A DNA stretch of 64,000 nucleotides, taken from Lacrimispora saccharolytica (GTDB lineage: Bacteria > Bacillota > Clostridia > Lachnospirales > Lachnospiraceae). Under the pieces are notes generated by a model, which had not been told where the DNA came from, did not search any database, and worked only from the letters and a program-made list of their open reading frames with translations. This document shows positions 1-8,035 of the stretch, in pieces (the stretch's first letter is position 1; every line of letters starts with the position of its first letter). The stretch covers positions 1 to 64,000 of the forward strand of contig JACJJN010000009.1 of assembly GCA_016899975.1 (NCBI GenBank). The letters run 5' to 3'. The position numbers and the translations under genes were made by a program.

Positions 1-56
1 TTTTTTTCCTGTCTGCAGTCTGTTACTGTGCTTACATAATCTAAAAGTGCTTTCAT
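1..56 (-). CDS. ISAs1-like transposase, N-terminal fragment cut by window edge
   Basis: Reading the minus strand from an ATG at 56 gives MKALLDYVSTVTDCRQEKK before the window ends. This matches the start expected of ISAs1-family (H-repeat) transposases, whose N-terminal associated domain opens with a hydrophobic helix followed by a D-x-RQ-x-x-K motif. An AGGATGGGG purine stretch upstream could serve as ribosome binding site. Only about 19 codons are visible, so family and completeness are inference. The stretch 60-110 outside the start carries an inverted CCCATCC/GGATGGG pair that may belong to the element's end. A short host gene of another family is possible. Confidence 0.4.
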   Translation of the reverse strand, partial: MKALLDYVSTVTDCRQEK

Positions 57-186
57 AGAAGAACCCCATCCTTTTTTCTTTGAGTATACCAGAAAATCAG
101 GATGGGTGTTCACAATTTATTCATTCATGCGTTTGTCGTGTTATGAGAACAGGCATCTGCAATTTCGTTTATGGAGGCAAGCGGAC

Positions 187-449
187 GAAATCAGCCAGGG
201 CCAGGTGGGAGGCGTGGACGGCGGGCGGCTGAAAAGATGCGGAAAATCTAATCGTTCCGGAGTCCCTCCGGACGGGCACCGGAGCGATTCGACAGGAAAG
301 CTTTATGCTTTCCCATCTCAGCGCTCCTCAGGCTCAGTGCGTGAGGCACTTCGCCTGACCCGTCCTCCGGAACTTCGGAACGTTAAGATTTTCTCGCATC
401 TTTTCAGATGCCCGCCGTCCACGCCTCCCACCCGCCCCTGGCTGATTTC
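187..449. repeat. large palindromic repeat, copy 1
   Basis: A long imperfect inverted repeat. The outer arms GAAATCAGCCAGGG (187-200) and CCCTGGCTGATTTC (436-449) are perfect complements, and pairing continues inward through GTGGGAGGCGTGGACGGCGG-type sequence to about 260 and 375. The centre holds the GC-rich words TCCGGACGGGCACCGGAG and GGCTCAGTGCGTGAGGC. A related copy lies at 901-1024. No plausible protein is encoded across it. It looks like a dispersed MITE/REP-type element rather than a terminator, since no T-run follows. Confidence 0.7.
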
Positions 450-454
450 TGGCT

Positions 455-841
455 GTGGCATCCGGAAAATTATTTGATGCAACTATTTCGTATTATACTT
501 GTGTTTTAGCATTCCTTCCGGTAATCTTGTTATCTAATTCAAGTTTACGTAGTCAGAAAAAATCCGTGAGAGGGGTGGTATCAGAAGATTCATATGTTTG
601 CAGAGCCGTAGATTATTGCGGTAATCAGAAGTTATTTATGATTGCATCAGATTTTTCTAATAATACATTTGAATTGCTTCCCCAAATATTGAAAACGCAA
701 CAATTACCACGTTCATATAGAGTGCTTTTAGAATGTGCAGTTAGAAATACAGATGTATCTTGCTATAGTGTTTTTGAATTGTACGATTGGGAACGATGTA
801 AAATGAACGCTGCGAATAACGTATGGTTATCGGATGTTTAG
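455..841 (+). pseudogene. AT-rich orphan ORF, weakly aconitase-like
   Basis: An open frame of 128 codons starting at a GTG with no Shine-Dalgarno; the AT-rich part begins near 470 and contrasts sharply with the GC-rich palindromes on both sides. Residues about 90-120 contain LPRSYRVLLECAVRN followed by a DW pair, a pattern resembling the N-terminal L-P-x-S-x-R-V-L-L-E-x-x-x-R-N segment of aconitase A/IRP proteins. Nothing else of an aconitase follows: the frame ends after about 25 more residues and all Fe-S cysteines would lie beyond. It may be a transferred fragment or decayed gene trapped between repeats, or the likeness may be chance. Function not assigned. Confidence 0.3.
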
Positions 842-900
842 ATGAATGCTGAGTTCAAGATGCGACTAAAAGGCTGATATTCTTCCGGTGCCAAAGACCA

Positions 901-1024
901 GAAAGCAGTCCGGGGCAGATGGGAGGCGTGTATGGCGGGCATCTGGAAAAGCGTGAGAAAATCTTAGCGTCCCGAAGCCACGGAGGACGGGACAGACGCA
1001 GGGTTACAAACCCGGACTGCTTTC
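901..1024. repeat. palindromic repeat, copy 2
   Basis: Perfect inverted ends GAAAGCAGTCCGGG (901-914) and CCCGGACTGCTTTC (1011-1024). The interior (915-1000) repeats words of copy 1, including GATGGGAGGCGTG, GGCGGGCATCTG, GAGAAAATCTTA and CGGAGGACGG, so it belongs to the same dispersed family. It lies about 200 bp upstream of the reductase gene, and the sequence between (1025-1200) shows no other recognisable feature. Confidence 0.65.
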
Positions 1025-1221
1025 GTCCGCTTTGTCACCCAAAAGCCCGCTTTGCCAAAAAAGAATTGAAAAGCAGAAAAGATTGTGATAAAATAGGCAG
1101 GCGCGTTTTTTGCGCCCCGATCGGAATAAAACAGCATCAGCTGACTATACTGAAAAGCATAGCCGGATGATGCTGATTTTTTTGCCGGAAGATATATCGT
1201 TTGAAAGGTTGTGTGACAAAG

Positions 1222-2088
1222 ATGATGTTTAAAAACAGAGAAAGGATCTGGGTCGCCGGGGCCGGCGGACAGGTGGGCCGCGATTTTGTGCGGCTTTTGG
1301 AAAAAGCGGAGGAAGTAGAGCTGATTCCGACTGATATCGGGGATGTGGATATTACGGATGGGGACTCTGTCCGGCTGTTTATGGAAATGAACCGTCCGGA
1401 GATTATTGTCAACTGCGTGGGTATGACGGATATTCTGGCGTGTGAGGAGAATAAGGACGATGCGTTCCGGATCAATGCGCTGGGAGCACGTAATCTCAGC
1501 GTCGCGGCGAGAAGTTTTCGCTCCAGGATGGTACAGATTTCCACGGACGATGTGTTCGACGGAACCACGGAGCAGCCGTACGATGAATTTGATACGCCTG
1601 TGCCCAACAGTGTCTATGGAAAGTCCAAGCTGGCGGGAGAAAATTTTGTCCGGAGCATTGCGCCCAAATATCTGATCCTCAGAAGCTCCTGGGTATACGG
1701 GGAAGGAAAAAATTTTGTGACGGATGTGCTGAGAAAAATAGAAAATGGCGAAACAATCCAGGTAGAACAGGGTTACGCGTCTCCCACCAGCGCGCTGGAA
1801 GCAGCCAGAATGATCCTGCGGCTGCTGGAGGAGGAAGCTTATGGAACGTATCACGCAACCTGTCAGGGTGTGTGCAGCCGTTATGAATTCGCGCGGAAGA
1901 TTGCACAGCTTTCCGGAAAAGAAGCGAAGATTGAGGAGATGGCGGTGCGCCGGAATCTTCTGCGCCCAAGATATGCGGTTCTGGACAATCTGATGCTCAG
2001 GATCAGCGGGATCGAGATGATGCAGCCCTGGGAGGCGGCGCTGGAAGAGTATATCCGTGGAATCCGGCAGAATGGAAAGAAATCGTGA
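1222..2088 (+). CDS. dTDP-4-dehydrorhamnose reductase-family (RmlD-like) protein
   Basis: An extended short-chain dehydrogenase of about 288 residues. It shows the Rossmann glycine motif GAGGQVG near residues 13-19, the STDDVFDG segment near 100 typical of RmlD (usually STDYVFDG), and the catalytic Y-x-x-x-K as YGKSK near 132. RmlD reduces dTDP-4-keto-L-rhamnose with NAD(P)H in nucleotide-sugar synthesis, but no rmlABC genes lie nearby, so the substrate here is open. The ATG at 1222 is preferred over an upstream TTG at 1201; AAAGG at 1204-1208 is the likely ribosome site with loose spacing. The stop overlaps a small GTTCAG-type hairpin (2087-2110). Cytosolic. Confidence 0.75.
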   Translation: MMFKNRERIWVAGAGGQVGRDFVRLLEKAEEVELIPTDIGDVDITDGDSVRLFMEMNRPEIIVNCVGMTDILACEENKDDAFRINALGARNLSVAARSFRSRMVQISTDDVFDGTTEQPYDEFDTPVPNSVYGKSKLAGENFVRSIAPKYLILRSSWVYGEGKNFVTDVLRKIENGETIQVEQGYASPTSALEAARMILRLLEEEAYGTYHATCQGVCSRYEFARKIAQLSGKEAKIEEMAVRRNLLRPRYAVLDNLMLRISGIEMMQPWEAALEEYIRGIRQNGKKS

Positions 2089-2110
2089 CAGCTCAGCTGG
2101 CTGAACTGTT
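2087..2110. repeat. GTTCAG-type mini-palindrome
   Basis: GACAGCTCAG, loop CTGG, CTGAACTGTT: a hairpin overlapping the stop of the upstream reductase gene. It is one of several copies in the window sharing the CTGAAC-n-GTT(A/G)C end. Confidence 0.5.
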
Positions 2111-2141
2111 GCAGGAAATCATGAGACAAGGGAGGAATTGA

Positions 2142-3440
2142 ATGAAGCATACGGAACAGATCATGGAAAAAGAAAAGAAAACCAGAAAGAAACCAGGACT
2201 TACTACATGGATTTTTATCAGCCTTCTGCTTGGAATCTGTGTGGGAAGTATTTTCCATTACTGGGTCCCGGCGGGATATGTGAGAGATACCATCTTTGTA
2301 AACGGTATTTTTTATGTGCTGGGGAACGGATTCATCCGCCTGATGCAGATGCTGGTGGTACCGCTGGTATTTTGCTCGCTGGTCTGCGGAAGCATGGCGA
2401 TGGGAGATTCCAAGAGCCTGGGAAAGGTCGGGATCAAAGCCATCGTATTTTACCTTGCGACCACTGCGCTTGCGATCACCCTTGCCCTGGGAGTGGCGAA
2501 TCTGATCAATCCCGGAATCGGACTGGATATCAGTTCCTTTGAAATGACCGAGCAGACAACGGCTGCGGAATCCCTCAGTTTTGCGGATACTCTTTTGAAT
2601 ATTATTCCGAAAAATCCCATAGAGGCGATGGCAAACGGAGATATGCTGCAGATCATTATTTTTGCACTGTTTGTCGGTGTGCTCCTGGCGAAAAGAGGAG
2701 AAAAGGCAGATACGGTCGCACAGTTTATCAGCCAGTTTAACGATCTGATGATGGACATGACGATGGCGGTGATGAAGGTGGCGCCGGTAGGTGTCTTCTG
2801 CCTGATCGCGAAGACGTTCTCCGGAATCGGCGTGGACGCTTTCGGCTCTCTGCTGAAGTATATGGCATGCGTGATGATCGCGCTGCTGCTCCAGTGCCTT
2901 GGCGTTTACCAGATTCTGCTGTATCTGTTCACCAGACTGAATCCGATGCGGTTCGTGAAAAAATTCCTTCCGGTCATGGGATTCGCCTTTTCCACCGCAA
3001 CTTCCAATGCGACGATCCCGATGTCCATCGAGACACTGGATCAGGAGATGGGTGTCTCCAGGAAAATCTCGTCGTTTACCATTCCTCTGGGAGCGACCAT
3101 TAACATGGACGGCACCGCGATCATGCAGGGCGTTGCCGTGGTGTTTGTGGCACAGGCGTTTGGTATTACGCTGACTCCGTCGGATTATCTGACGGTGATC
3201 GCAACGGCGACGATCGCCTCCGTCGGAACGGCGGGAATTCCAAGCGTCGGTTTGGTCACGCTCTCCATGGTGTTCGTTTCCGTGGGACTTCCTGTGGAGG
3301 GAATCGGTATCATCATGGGCATTGACCGTGTACTGGATATGGCACGTACCGCGGTGAATATTACCGGGGACGCTGTGTGTACGACAATCATTGCGTCCAG
3401 AGAGAAGGCACTGAACAGAGAAGTTTTTATGAAAAAATGA
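2142..3440 (+). CDS. dicarboxylate/amino acid:cation symporter (DAACS family)
   Basis: A 432-residue membrane protein with the fold and signatures of GltP/SstT/DctA carriers: about eight hydrophobic segments, a serine/threonine-rich re-entrant loop (STATSNATIPMS near 285) and the substrate/sodium motif NMDGTA near residue 325. The last third contains the second re-entrant loop, SVGTAGIPS. It imports glutamate, aspartate, serine or C4-dicarboxylates coupled to Na+ or H+; which one cannot be told. The start at 2142 has GGGAGG about 7 nt upstream. It is followed by a strong terminator, so transcription ends here. It is probably monocistronic, although only 53 bp separate it from the reductase. 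Confidence 0.9.
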   Translation: MKHTEQIMEKEKKTRKKPGLTTWIFISLLLGICVGSIFHYWVPAGYVRDTIFVNGIFYVLGNGFIRLMQMLVVPLVFCSLVCGSMAMGDSKSLGKVGIKAIVFYLATTALAITLALGVANLINPGIGLDISSFEMTEQTTAAESLSFADTLLNIIPKNPIEAMANGDMLQIIIFALFVGVLLAKRGEKADTVAQFISQFNDLMMDMTMAVMKVAPVGVFCLIAKTFSGIGVDAFGSLLKYMACVMIALLLQCLGVYQILLYLFTRLNPMRFVKKFLPVMGFAFSTATSNATIPMSIETLDQEMGVSRKISSFTIPLGATINMDGTAIMQGVAVVFVAQAFGITLTPSDYLTVIATATIASVGTAGIPSVGLVTLSMVFVSVGLPVEGIGIIMGIDRVLDMARTAVNITGDAVCTTIIASREKALNREVFMKK

Positions 3441-3469
3441 TCCGTGGATGAAAATGAATGTTTTGTTTC

Positions 3470-3525
3470 AGAAAAAAACTCCGGGTGCGGAAACCGTTCA
3501 GAAGTTTCCGCACCCGGGTTTTTTG
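3470..3525. terminator. bidirectional intrinsic terminator
   Basis: CCGGGTGCGGAAAC (3481-3494) pairs with GTTTCCGCACCCGG in a GC-rich stem flanked by A-run on the left and TTTTTT on the right. It serves the symporter gene on plus and the MATE gene on minus. Confidence 0.9.
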
Positions 3526-3558
3526 CAGTCTGTTTACCGGATGTTATGATGTTCTTGA

Positions 3559-4962
3559 TCAGTCATCCAGGTTATGATTTTTTTCTTTGTCCTGATCGCG
3601 CATACTGCGAAGCAGTTTTTTGAAATAAATGGAGAACAAGGTGACGGTCGTCAGTACGGCGATGATATCTGCAATCGGTTCCGCAAGAAAGACTGCCAGT
3701 ACATTGTCTTCCATGAAAATCGGAAGTATGTAGATCAGCGGGATCAGTACGATGATCTTACGGAACATTGCAAGGAAAGCAGAAATCTTGGAATTTCCGA
3801 ATGCGATAAATGTCTGCTGGCAGCCGATCTGTGCCCCGAATACCACAAGTCCTGCCATATAAATGCGCAGCGCCCAGGTAGTCAGTTCCGTCAGTTCCGG
3901 ATCGTTGGTGAAGATTGCCACGAACATTCCAGGAAAAAGTTCAATCAGCGCCCAGAGAGCGGCTGAGTAGATCAGACAGCAGGTCAGCATCAGCTTAAAC
4001 GCTTTTTTTACACGTTCCGCGTTATTTGCACCGTAATTGTAACTGATGATCGGCTGACCGCCCTGAGTCAGACCCTGCAGAGGCAGCATTGCGAACTGCA
4101 TAACACTGGAAAGGATCGTCATGGCTCCGACCGCCAGGTCTCCGCCGTATTTCAGCAGAGAAGAGTTGAAGCAGAGTGTCAGGATACTTTCTGTCGCCTG
4201 CATGATAAACGGAGCAATGCCGAGTGCGATACAGGGAAGGAGCACGGAGGGCTGTATCCGGAAATTCTTTTTGCGCAGTTTCAGCACCGTCGTTTTTCCG
4301 GAAAGGAAACGGATCGCCCAGACGGCGCTCACCGCCTGGGAAATGATCGTAGCCAGAGCTGCGCCGCTGACACCCATATGGAAACCGAAGATGAAGATCG
4401 GATCCAGGACGATGTTCGTCACAGCGCCGATGATGACCGTCAGCATACTGATCTTGGAAAATCCCTGAGCGGAGATAAAGTTGTTCAGTCCCAGGGTCAT
4501 CTGTACGAAGATGGTTCCGAGGGCATAGATACTCATGTAATCTTTGGCGTATCCGATAGTGTTGCTGCTGGCACCAAACAGCATAAGCAGCGGTTCCTGG
4601 AAGACCAGTACCACAATGGTCAGGACAATGGAAGTCAGGAACAGGGCGCTGAAACAGTTTCCGAGGATCTGTTCCGCTCCCTCATTATTCTTCTTTCCCA
4701 TCAGGATACTTGCGCGCGGCGCACCGCCCATTCCCATCAGGGCGGCAAAGGCTGAGATGATCATGATGATAGGAAATGCAACGCCGACGCCCGTAAGAGC
4801 TGTCGCGCCTATTCCCTCGATGTGACCGATATACATACGGTCTACCATATTATAGAGTACGTTTACGACCTGAGAGGTGATCGCAGGAACGGCAAGGGTG
4901 AACAAAAGACTGCCGATCGGTTCTTTGCCAAGGTCTACCTCTCTGGAAAGTTTTGAAGCCAT
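3559..4962 (-). CDS. MATE family multidrug efflux transporter
   Basis: 467 residues with about twelve transmembrane segments and two homologous halves, the layout of MATE (NorM/MepA-like) exporters that expel cationic drugs in exchange for Na+ or H+. The N-terminus reads GKEPIGSLLFTLAVPAI, typical of MepA-type clostridial members, followed by the family's MVDRMYIGHI segment near residue 40. The start at 4962 has a strong GAAAGGAG site. It follows the MarR-type regulator with only 3 bp between them, so the two form an operon read from the promoter at 5459-5487; drug-inducible derepression is the likely control. The shared terminator lies downstream. Confidence 0.92.
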   Translation of the reverse strand: MASKLSREVDLGKEPIGSLLFTLAVPAITSQVVNVLYNMVDRMYIGHIEGIGATALTGVGVAFPIIMIISAFAALMGMGGAPRASILMGKKNNEGAEQILGNCFSALFLTSIVLTIVVLVFQEPLLMLFGASSNTIGYAKDYMSIYALGTIFVQMTLGLNNFISAQGFSKISMLTVIIGAVTNIVLDPIFIFGFHMGVSGAALATIISQAVSAVWAIRFLSGKTTVLKLRKKNFRIQPSVLLPCIALGIAPFIMQATESILTLCFNSSLLKYGGDLAVGAMTILSSVMQFAMLPLQGLTQGGQPIISYNYGANNAERVKKAFKLMLTCCLIYSAALWALIELFPGMFVAIFTNDPELTELTTWALRIYMAGLVVFGAQIGCQQTFIAFGNSKISAFLAMFRKIIVLIPLIYILPIFMEDNVLAVFLAEPIADIIAVLTTVTLFSIYFKKLLRSMRDQDKEKNHNLDD

Positions 4963-4965
4963 GAT

Positions 4966-5409
4966 TTATTCTCCTTTCGCTTTTTTCACAAACCGTTCCA
5001 AAATCCGGTTCATGGTATCTTCCATCTGGGCAATCTCTTCGGGACTGATTCCCTGAAGCAGTTCTTTGTCCATGGATTCACAGACACAACGGATCTGATC
5101 GATGATCGGGCTGGCTTTCGGGGTCAGCAAAAGATGCTGGATCCTTCGGTCGTTCTCGTCCGGACGGCAGATCAGCAGCTCTTTACTGCTCAGATTGTCC
5201 ACGCTCCGGCAGATCAGCGCCTTGGAAACATTGAGACAGGTACAGAGCTGGCTGGCGGTGTTGATCGAGGGATTGTTGGACAGAAAAACCAGAATATCCA
5301 GTTCGTTGGGAGAAAAAGTTTTCTCCTGAAAGCGCCTGGTAAATTCATTGATGTAGACCTTGCGGATCTGAGAATAGAAATTCAGCATATTCTCTACCGT
5401 GTTCTTCAA
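4966..5409 (-). CDS. MarR family transcriptional regulator
   Basis: A 147-residue winged-helix protein. The helix-turn-helix region reads NTASQLCTCLNVSKALICRS and the wing carries DENDRRIQHLLLT, the usual MarR DxRxxxxxLT motif. I choose a TTG start at 5409 because a perfect AAGGAGG lies 8 nt upstream, whereas the more upstream ATG at 5505 has no ribosome site and would place the promoter and operator inside the gene. It is co-transcribed with the MATE exporter. A palindrome between promoter and gene suggests it represses its own operon and releases on binding a toxic compound. Confidence 0.88.
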   Translation of the reverse strand: MKNTVENMLNFYSQIRKVYINEFTRRFQEKTFSPNELDILVFLSNNPSINTASQLCTCLNVSKALICRSVDNLSSKELLICRPDENDRRIQHLLLTPKASPIIDQIRCVCESMDKELLQGISPEEIAQMEDTMNRILERFVKKAKGE

Positions 5410-5436
5410 AGAGGGCACCTCCTTCTGGAAGACATT

Positions 5437-5450
5437 GTTTACTTGTAAAC
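5437..5450. promoter_or_regulatory. candidate MarR operator
   Basis: A perfect palindrome GTTTACTTGTAAAC lies just downstream of the -10 box and upstream of the ribosome site of the MarR-MATE operon, where a bound repressor would block transcription start. Confidence 0.6.
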
Positions 5451-5458
5451 TATTACAT

Positions 5459-5487
5459 AGTATAGGAGGATGTATACAGTTTGTCAA
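5459..5487 (-). promoter_or_regulatory. promoter of MarR-MATE operon
   Basis: On the minus strand TTGACA (5487-5482), 17 nt spacer, TATACT (5464-5459): a near-consensus sigma-A promoter. Confidence 0.8.
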
Positions 5488-5625
5488 GAATAACCGTGCG
5501 GTCATGAAAAATGTTGTGCAAAAAGGGAATCTGTGGTATATATAAGGAAAGAAACCGCGTCAATTCTGCGGTAGATGAACAGAAGAGGAAAAGGAGAGCT
5601 GCCCAATGGCAGGAAGAAAAAGTTT

Positions 5626-6579
5626 ATGTATGGTATTTTGAATGACTTTATGACAACCAATCAAATAGGAATGCTTGGAATCCTTGTGACATTCCTGATC
5701 ACGTTTCTGGCGCTGCGGTTTCCGCTGCCGTTTCTGCCACGGGATCAGGGCAGAGCATTTGCGGTGAACGGCGCGCTTTCCCGTGGAAAAACAAGGGGCG
5801 TCGGGCTGCTGTTTGTGATCTGTTTTCTGATCGGCGTCGTGCTTTTTGTTCCGGTGGATACGGAGCTGATTGTTTACGGGATCCTGCTGGTCTGCATGAT
5901 GCTCAGCGGGTATCTGGATGACGCGTCAGACAAGCCCTGGAATGAATACAAAAAGGGACTGATCGATCTGGTCATCTCCATCGTGACCGTGGTGACATTC
6001 CTGAATTACAATTCTTCCACGATCTATTTCGGTTCCATGGAAGTGGAGATCCCGAAGATCGTGTACGGAATTCTGGGAATCATCCTGATCTGGGTTTCAG
6101 TCAATGTAACCAACTGTTCCGACGGAGTAGACGGCCTGTGCGCCAGCCTCTGCATCGTGGTGCTGGTAGCGTTCAATGTGATCTTCCCGGAGACGCTGGG
6201 AAAATACGCAGTGGCAGATTTCCTGTTCGCGGCTGTTCTGCTGGCTTATCTGTATTTCAATTCTTCGCCGAGCAGTATGCTGATGGGAGATGCAGGTTCC
6301 AGAGCCCTTGGTTTTTACATAGCGATTATTGCAATGAAGTCCCAGCATCCGTTTATTTATCTGCTGGTGGCGGCAGTGCTGATCATTGACGGAGGTCTTG
6401 GACTGATCAAGGTTTTCCTGCTCAGATTTTTGAAGATTGCGATTTTGAAAAATACGAGAACGCCGATCCATGACCATATGAGAAAAAATAAAGGATGGTC
6501 AGACACCCAGGTGGTGGCAAGATTTGTGATCCTGCAGGTGATGGCTGCAGCCGTGGCGTATCTGATCGTTCAGATATAA
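5626..6579 (+). CDS. MraY-family phospho-sugar transferase (paralogue)
   Basis: A polytopic membrane enzyme of the MraY/WecA superfamily, which moves a phospho-sugar from a nucleotide onto undecaprenyl phosphate. Family landmarks are present: YLDDASDKPW (Asp pair), NCSDGVDGLC (catalytic loop), GDAGSRALG and the C-terminal RTPIHDHMRKNKGW, which corresponds to the MraY-specific PIHHH loop but with the middle His replaced by Asp. The gene stands alone, away from any mur/fts cluster. I favour ATG 5626 (AGGA 11 nt upstream; protein about 317 residues); an ATG at 5575 would add 17 charged residues. Substrate may be UDP-MurNAc-pentapeptide or another sugar. Confidence 0.75.
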   Translation: MYGILNDFMTTNQIGMLGILVTFLITFLALRFPLPFLPRDQGRAFAVNGALSRGKTRGVGLLFVICFLIGVVLFVPVDTELIVYGILLVCMMLSGYLDDASDKPWNEYKKGLIDLVISIVTVVTFLNYNSSTIYFGSMEVEIPKIVYGILGIILIWVSVNVTNCSDGVDGLCASLCIVVLVAFNVIFPETLGKYAVADFLFAAVLLAYLYFNSSPSSMLMGDAGSRALGFYIAIIAMKSQHPFIYLLVAAVLIIDGGLGLIKVFLLRFLKIAILKNTRTPIHDHMRKNKGWSDTQVVARFVILQVMAAAVAYLIVQI

Positions 6580-6687
6580 GCGGCGGAAAAGCGGGGCGGT
6601 CACGCAGCGGCTTGGAATGAAATAACAGTATACTTGTGAAAAAAAGTGGCAGTCTAAATTATTATCATAGAAACAGAGGTGTGACAG

Positions 6688-7044
6688 ATGATGGGAGTGC
6701 TGCAGGAGATCCTGCATCTTATTGTGGAGTTTGCGATTCTGATTTTTGAGTACATTGGTGTGGGAGTAATCCTGTGCGCTGGCATCCGTGGGATCCTTAA
6801 TTATATCCGACGAAACCCGAGTACCCGCCTGGATCTCGCCAAGGGACTTGCCATGGGACTGGAATTTAAACTTGGCAGCGAGATCCTACGTACCGTTGAA
6901 GTGCGGGAAATGGAGGAACTGCTGTTTGTAGGAGGAATCATTGCTCTTCGTGCGGTACTCACCATTTTGATCCACTGGGAAATTAAAAACGAAGAGATGC
7001 AGAATCAGAAAGAAGGTGATTCCCATGTACAACCCCCAACTTGA
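6688..7044 (+). CDS. DUF1622 family membrane protein
   Basis: 118 residues with an N-terminal hydrophobic stretch, a short loop, the conserved segment LDLAKGLAMGLEFKLGSEIL and a second hydrophobic helix, as in DUF1622 proteins of unknown function. The ATG at 6688 is preceded by AGAGGTG at 6 nt spacing. The 3' end overlaps the start of the LysR gene by 20 bp, so the two are translationally linked. Function unknown; probably an integral membrane protein of two or three helices. Confidence 0.8.
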   Translation: MMGVLQEILHLIVEFAILIFEYIGVGVILCAGIRGILNYIRRNPSTRLDLAKGLAMGLEFKLGSEILRTVEVREMEELLFVGGIIALRAVLTILIHWEIKNEEMQNQKEGDSHVQPPT

Positions 7045-7918
7045 CACCTTTCTGTGCGTGGCAGAAGCCGGCAGCTTCAATAAAGCGGCTGAGAAACTGT
7101 ACATTTCTCCGCCGGCTGTCATCAAACAGATCAATCTGCTGGAGGAAAATCTGGATCTGCAGCTGTTCGTCCGCACTCACCGCGGTCTGGTGCTGACAAA
7201 AGCCGGGCAGTCTCTGTATCAGGACACAAAATATATCATTCAATACTGCAAAGACTCTGTGACCCGCGCGAAAAACGCGATGCAGGAAACGGCGAATGTG
7301 ATCCGGATCGGGACTTCTCCGATGACGCCGGCGCAGGTGCTGGTGGATCTGTGGCCTAAGCTGCAGGCTTACTGTCCGAACATTAAGTTTCAGCTGATCC
7401 CTTTCGACAACACACCGGAAAATGCCAGGGAGATCCTTGGAAATCTGGGACAGAACATTGATGTGGTCGCCGGAATTTTTGATGAGACGATGCTGAATCT
7501 CCGTCAGTGCAAAGGACTGGAGATTTCCAGGGAGCCGATCTGCTGCGCAGTTTCCGTCCATCACCGCCTGGCGCAGAAAAACAGTCTGACGGTGCAGGAT
7601 CTGTATGGAGAAAATCTGATGCTCATGCGCCGGGACTGGAGCCATTATGTGGATCTTCTGCGGGATGATCTGTGGAAAAATCATCCCCAGATACATATTG
7701 TGGATTTTGATTTTTATGATGTGGCTGCGTTCAATCAATGTGAGAACAATAATTGTGTACTGATGGCAGTGGAGAACTGGAGATATGTGCATCCGCTGCT
7801 GAAAATCCTTCCGGTGGACTGGGGATATACGATTCCTTTTGGACTTCTGCATTCTCCAAATCCATCTTTTGCCGTAGCGGAATTTCTCCGCGCGGTGGAA
7901 AAGGCGGTAAAACAGTGA
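7025..7918 (+). CDS. LysR family transcriptional regulator
   Basis: 297 residues. The N-terminal winged helix shows the LysR pattern AEAGSFNKAAEKLYISPPAV with the following dimerisation helix, and the remainder is a periplasmic-binding-protein-like sensor domain. The ATG at 7025 is chosen because AAGGTG lies 6 nt upstream; the ATG three codons earlier would place this site inside the gene. It sits directly upstream of, and in the same direction as, the oxidoreductase cluster and is separated from it by a terminator, so it is a candidate activator of that cluster. The inducer is unknown. Confidence 0.9.
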   Translation: MYNPQLDTFLCVAEAGSFNKAAEKLYISPPAVIKQINLLEENLDLQLFVRTHRGLVLTKAGQSLYQDTKYIIQYCKDSVTRAKNAMQETANVIRIGTSPMTPAQVLVDLWPKLQAYCPNIKFQLIPFDNTPENAREILGNLGQNIDVVAGIFDETMLNLRQCKGLEISREPICCAVSVHHRLAQKNSLTVQDLYGENLMLMRRDWSHYVDLLRDDLWKNHPQIHIVDFDFYDVAAFNQCENNNCVLMAVENWRYVHPLLKILPVDWGYTIPFGLLHSPNPSFAVAEFLRAVEKAVKQ

Positions 7919-7968
7919 ATGGTCAATAACCTGCTACTGTTAACCCCCAGGTATAAGCAACATAACGA

Positions 7969-8000
7969 AACGAGACTTCTTTGGAAGTCTCGTTTTTTTT
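7969..8000 (+). terminator. intrinsic terminator after LysR gene
   Basis: CGAGACTTC (7971-7979), loop TTTG, GAAGTCTCG (7984-7992), then eight T. The flanking AAA/TTT extends the stem. Confidence 0.9.
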
Positions 8001-8035
8001 ATAATAAAGCCAGAAAGAAAAGGAGAAGAAAAGAT

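Noticed and set aside
106-477. 123-codon plus-strand frame at the left end
   Set aside because: It runs through both arms of the palindromic repeat, so its openness follows from GC-rich repeat sequence, not coding.
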